From the NCBI GenBank assembly GCA_028817255.1, contig JAPPQA010000169.1:1-8515 (forward strand): a stretch of 8,515 nucleotides of DNA, read 5' to 3'. The position numbers and the translations under genes are program-made. Source of the stretch: Gammaproteobacteria bacterium (GTDB lineage Bacteria > Pseudomonadota > Gammaproteobacteria > Porifericomitales > Porifericomitaceae). Positions 6,296-8,515 of this stretch are shown in pieces. Each line of letters begins with the position of its first letter. Position 1 is the stretch's first letter. Below the pieces are notes generated by a model. That model was not told where the DNA came from. It saw only the letters and a program-made list of their open reading frames with translations, and did not search any database.

Positions 6296-6991
6296 TCAGA
6301 GCGCCAGCGAACCCGGTTCGATAGTCAGCCCGGGACCCATCGTGGTGGAGACCGCGATCTTCCTCAGGTAACTTCCCTTTGCGGCGCTCGGCTTTAATTT
6401 CGCCAGATCGGCCAGCAAGGTCTCCAGATTCTCCTTGAGCGCCTGCGCCTCGAAGGAAACCTTGCCAATCCCGCAATGAATAATGCCTGCCTTGTCAGTC
6501 CGGTACCGGACCTGGCCGCCCTTGGCATTGTTGACGGCCTTGGCCACGTCGCTGGCAACCGTTCCCACCTTGGGATTGGGCATAAGCCCGCGCGGACCGA
6601 TGATCTGACCGCACTTGCCAACCAGAGGCATTGCCTCGGGCGTGGCAATCAGCGTGTCGAAGTCCAGCTTCCCTTCCTGGATTCGCTTCAGCAGATCCTC
6701 GTAACCAACGATCTCGGCGCCCGCCTCCTTTGCCTGTTGCGCTTGCTCCCCCTGGGCGAACACCGCCACCCGGATCTTCCGGCCGGTGCCATTCGGCAAT
6801 ATCGAACTGCCCCGTACGATCTGGTCGGACTTGCGCGGGTCAACGCCCAGGCGGACGCTGGCATCCACCGACTCCGGGAAACGGGCCGTCGCGCATTCCT
6901 TGAGCAGACGAAATGCGTCGAGCGCGGGATAGCGCCGGGTATGCTCGACCTTCTCGGAAATGGCCTTGAACCGCTTGGATTGCCTGCTCAC
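6296..6991 (-). CDS. rplA: 50S ribosomal protein L1
   Basis: Protein of the mobile L1 stalk at the ribosomal E site, which moves with deacylated tRNA. In E. coli and relatives free L1 also represses translation of the rplK-rplA mRNA. The protein is 231 residues, close to the family norm (E. coli 234). It begins SRQSKRFKAISEKVEHTRRY, has NGTGRKIRVAVFAQG in the first domain, and carries the L1 signature GPRGLMPNPKVGTV at about 132-145. It continues with GGQVRYRTDKAGIIHCGIGK and ends ISTTMGPG-like (AVSTTMGPGLTIEPG). The start is GTG at 6991, one base after the rplK stop codon. A strong Shine-Dalgarno sequence (GTGGAGG) lies inside the end of rplK, so translational coupling to rplK is likely. Confidence 0.97.
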   Translation of the reverse strand: MSRQSKRFKAISEKVEHTRRYPALDAFRLLKECATARFPESVDASVRLGVDPRKSDQIVRGSSILPNGTGRKIRVAVFAQGEQAQQAKEAGAEIVGYEDLLKRIQEGKLDFDTLIATPEAMPLVGKCGQIIGPRGLMPNPKVGTVASDVAKAVNNAKGGQVRYRTDKAGIIHCGIGKVSFEAQALKENLETLLADLAKLKPSAAKGSYLRKIAVSTTMGPGLTIEPGSLAL

Positions 6992-6992
6992 T

Positions 6993-7424
6993 TCAGGCGT
7001 CCTCCACCTCGATGCCCATACTTCTCGCTGTCCCTATGACTGTGCGTACCGCGGAATCGAGATCCGCGGCGGTAAGATCGCCCCGCTTCATGCGCGCGAT
7101 TTCTTCCGCCTGTCGGCGCGCGATCTTTCCCTTCTTTTCCGTGTTCGGGGTAGGGCTGCCGCCGCTCACTCCCGCCGCCTTCTTGAGCAGATGGGAAGCG
7201 GGCGGCGATTTGAGGACAAACGCAAAACTCTTGTCGCTGTAAACCGTGAGCACCACGGGGATCGGCAACCCTTCCTCCATCGCTTTCGTCCGCTCGTTGA
7301 AGTCCTTGCAGAACTCCATGGAGTTTACGCCGCGCTGCCCGAGAGCGGGCCCTACCGGAGGCCCCGGGGTGGCCTTTCCCGCCGGAACCTGCAACTTGAT
7401 TTGTCCTGCGACCTGTTTTGCCAT
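6993..7424 (-). CDS. rplK: 50S ribosomal protein L11
   Basis: Component of the GTPase-associated centre; it binds 23S rRNA near the thiostrepton site and, in E. coli, is needed for RelA activation during the stringent response. It has 143 residues (E. coli 142). The N-terminal domain contains KLQVPAGKATPGPPVGPALGQRGVN (10-34), with the proline-rich stretch of the thiostrepton-binding face. It is followed by GLPIPVVLTVYSDKSFAF (52-69). The C-terminal rRNA-binding domain starts near residue 72 (KSPPASHLLKKAAG) and includes SGGSPTPNTEKKGKI. The ATG at 7424 has a GAGGA Shine-Dalgarno sequence at 7437-7441, a rather long 12 bases away. A 6-base inverted repeat lies just upstream. In E. coli this region is the target of L1 feedback; the same here is inferred. 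Confidence 0.98.
   Translation of the reverse strand: MAKQVAGQIKLQVPAGKATPGPPVGPALGQRGVNSMEFCKDFNERTKAMEEGLPIPVVLTVYSDKSFAFVLKSPPASHLLKKAAGVSGGSPTPNTEKKGKIARRQAEEIARMKRGDLTAADLDSAVRTVIGTARSMGIEVEDA
7001..7005 (-). promoter_or_regulatory. Shine-Dalgarno sequence of rplA, inside the 3' end of rplK
   Basis: The minus strand reads GGAGG, within the last codons of rplK and 9 bases before the GTG at 6991. Its overlap with rplK coding sequence and the 1-base gap between the genes fit translational coupling of L11 and L1. Confidence 0.75.
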
Positions 7425-7442
7425 TGCGTTATCTCGTCCTCA

Positions 7443-7472
7443 TTCGGCCCGCGGCCAGCGCCAGAAGCCGAA
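7443..7472 (-). promoter_or_regulatory. Inverted repeat between nusG and rplK
   Basis: Minus strand TTCGGC (7467-7472) and GCCGAA (7443-7448) form a perfect 6-base inverted repeat around an 18-base GC-rich spacer. It fills much of the 53-base gap and ends 1 base before the rplK Shine-Dalgarno sequence (7437-7441). A leader hairpin here could affect rplK-rplA translation, as the L1 target does in E. coli. I cannot show L1-site similarity, and chance pairing in GC-rich DNA is possible. Confidence 0.35.
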
Positions 7473-7477
7473 GGGCG

Positions 7478-8014
7478 CTACTCCTTCCCCACCTGGTCGA
7501 AACCAAGTTCCACGGGCGTGGAGCGTCCGAATATCAGAACCGCCACCTTGAGGCGGTTCTTCTCGTAGTCCGCTTCCTCTACAACACCGTTGAAGTCCTT
7601 GAACACTCCGTCCGTAACCCGCACCACTTCGCCCGGTTCGTAAATGAACCGCGGCTTGGGCTGCTCTATGCCGTCCTCAATTCGCTGCAGGATATCGGCG
7701 GCTTCCTTGTCGCTGATCGGGGCAGGCAGCCGGTCGCTGGTATCGCCGACAAATCCCAGGATCTTCGGAGCGGATTTGACCAAGTGCCAGGTATCCTCGT
7801 TCATCTGCATCTGAACTAATACGTAGCCGGGGAAAAATTTCCGATCGCTCTTGCGCTTCTGGCCGCCGCGCATTTCCACCACTTCTTCGGTGGGAACCAG
7901 GATCTTGCCAAACTGGTCCTGCAGATTGCTGTGCCTGATTCGCTCCACGAGCGAACGCCGTACCTGGTTTTCGTACCCGGAATAGGCATGGACCACATAC
8001 CAATTCATTGCCAT
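7478..8014 (-). CDS. nusG: transcription termination/antitermination protein NusG
   Basis: Elongation factor that binds the clamp of RNA polymerase and links it to Rho, or to ribosomal protein S10 and the ribosome. It has 178 residues (E. coli 181). The NGN domain (about 3-112) starts NWYVVHAYSGYENQVRRSL and includes ILVPTEEVVEMRGGQKR and KFFPGYVLVQMQM. The C-terminal KOW domain (about 124-178) contains EPGEVVRVTDGVFKDFNGVVEE and ends IFGRSTPVELGFDQV, the classic NusG finish. The ATG at 8014 is preferred to the ATG two codons later, because GGAG lies 9 bases upstream of the first. It follows secE after 22 bases, the usual secE-nusG pairing. Confidence 0.98.
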   Translation of the reverse strand: MAMNWYVVHAYSGYENQVRRSLVERIRHSNLQDQFGKILVPTEEVVEMRGGQKRKSDRKFFPGYVLVQMQMNEDTWHLVKSAPKILGFVGDTSDRLPAPISDKEAADILQRIEDGIEQPKPRFIYEPGEVVRVTDGVFKDFNGVVEEADYEKNRLKVAVLIFGRSTPVELGFDQVGKE

Positions 8015-8036
8015 GAACCCGATCTCCGCTGACGCG

Positions 8037-8405
8037 CTAACCGATAAACCACTCGATCAGCCCGCCCAGGATCCAATCCAGCAACCCCAGGATCAAGGCG
8101 ACCAGAATTACCATGATCGCCACCAATAAGGTCATCTGCACCGTCTGCTTCCGCTCCGGCCAGATTACCTTGCGGACCTCGCTTTGCACATCGCCCAGAA
8201 AAGCCCAGGCCCGCTGGCCGGGAGTCGTCCAAAAGGCCAGGAGCACCGCGATGACGGCGCAACCGACCATCAAGCCTATCCAAACCAGGAAGGGCTCCTC
8301 GGGCACCGAATAATAAACGACTATCGCAGCAACCAGGACCAGCGAGGCAAAGGCCAGCTTGGCGATGTCGGTTTTCGTCATGGCGACCGCGGGCATAACC
8401 GGCAT
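8037..8405 (-). CDS. secE: preprotein translocase subunit SecE
   Basis: Inner-membrane subunit that clamps the SecY channel in the SecYEG translocon. The 122 residues show three hydrophobic segments (about 14-32, 38-59 and 90-112), the three-segment form known from E. coli (127 residues) rather than the short single-segment form of many bacteria. The conserved amphipathic region before the last segment is clear: SEVRKVIWPERKQTVQMTLLV (75-95). The start is uncertain. The ATG at 8405 has a G-rich stretch (GGGGG) a few bases upstream, but ATGs at 8396 and 8381 are also in frame, and the latter gives MTKTDIAKLAF. The product is the same apart from up to 8 residues. The gene lies 56 bases after tRNA-Trp and 22 before nusG. 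Confidence 0.95.
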   Translation of the reverse strand: MPVMPAVAMTKTDIAKLAFASLVLVAAIVVYYSVPEEPFLVWIGLMVGCAVIAVLLAFWTTPGQRAWAFLGDVQSEVRKVIWPERKQTVQMTLLVAIMVILVALILGLLDWILGGLIEWFIG

Positions 8406-8461
8406 AGCCCCCGAATATCAAAGCCGCCCCACCGCCGACGAAACTCTCCGGCGAAACGAAT

Positions 8462-8515
8462 TGGCAGGCCAGGAGGGAATCGAACCCCCAACCTGCGGTT
8501 TTGGAGACCGCCGCT
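8462..8515 (-). tRNA. tRNA-Trp (anticodon CCA; 5' part outside the window)
   Basis: The last 54 nucleotides of a tRNA on the minus strand. The anticodon stem GCGGT/ACCGC encloses the loop CTCCAAA with anticodon CCA (bases 8502-8504), which reads the tryptophan codon UGG. A 5-base variable loop follows (AGGTT), then a T arm GGGGG-TTCGATT-CCCTC with one G-U pair. The 3' acceptor strand CTGGCCT carries discriminator G and an encoded CCA end. The G discriminator and CCA anticodon are the known TrpRS identity elements. The acceptor 5' strand, the D loop and most of the D stem lie beyond base 8515. A tRNA-Trp gene just before secE is a common bacterial arrangement. Confidence 0.95.

Noticed and set aside
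8433..8453. CGCCG/CGGCG inverted repeat after tRNA-Trp as a terminator
   Set aside because: Only 5 pairs around an 11-base loop and no following U tract on the minus strand.
8406..8461. Possible promoter between tRNA-Trp and secE (a GATATT-like -10 box)
   Set aside because: Only a partial -10 match, no believable -35 box at the right distance, and a start point almost on the secE start codon. Cotranscription with the tRNA or an upstream promoter is as likely.

Overview
All genes in this window lie on the minus strand. Read from high to low coordinates, they form the conserved bacterial cluster tRNA-Trp, secE, nusG, rplK, rplA, rplJ, rplL, rpoB, rpoC. The order, the GC-rich composition, the close match of RpoB, RpoC, L1, L11 and L7/L12 to their Escherichia coli counterparts, a three-membrane-segment SecE and both proteobacterial RpoB inserts (SI1/beta-i4 and SI2/beta-i9) point to a proteobacterium, most likely a gammaproteobacterium. 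The species cannot be named from this sequence.

Layout on the minus strand: a tRNA-Trp gene enters at the right edge, with its 5' third outside the window. After 56 bases comes secE (protein export), 22 bases later nusG (transcription elongation and antitermination), 53 bases later rplK (L11), 1 base later rplA (L1), 58 bases later rplJ (L10), 89 bases later rplL (L7/L12), 82 bases later rpoB (RNA polymerase beta), and 61 bases later rpoC (beta'), which is cut by the left edge after 170 codons. No gap exceeds 89 bases. The spacing suggests one long transcriptional unit, perhaps with internal processing or regulation. No convincing promoter or intrinsic terminator was found.

The genes link translation and transcription: L11 and L1 of the 50S subunit, the L10 base and L7/L12 stalk that recruit GTPase factors, the two large polymerase subunits, the elongation factor NusG, and one Sec translocase subunit. 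Three of the eight protein genes (rplA, rplJ, rpoB) are best read from GTG starts, each with a good Shine-Dalgarno sequence.

The one clearly unusual point is inside rpoB. The protein is about 1522 residues, against 1342 in E. coli. Most of the excess comes from a tandem duplication of the SI1/beta-i4 insert module in the beta lobe: two copies about 129 residues apart, with a central 47-base patch still 41/47 identical in DNA. Smaller observations are strand-specific RNA hairpins between rplL and rpoB, an inverted repeat before rplK, and a Gly/Asn-rich L10 tail. No mobile element, CRISPR array, phage gene or new multi-gene system is visible; apart from the beta insert this is an ordinary core operon.
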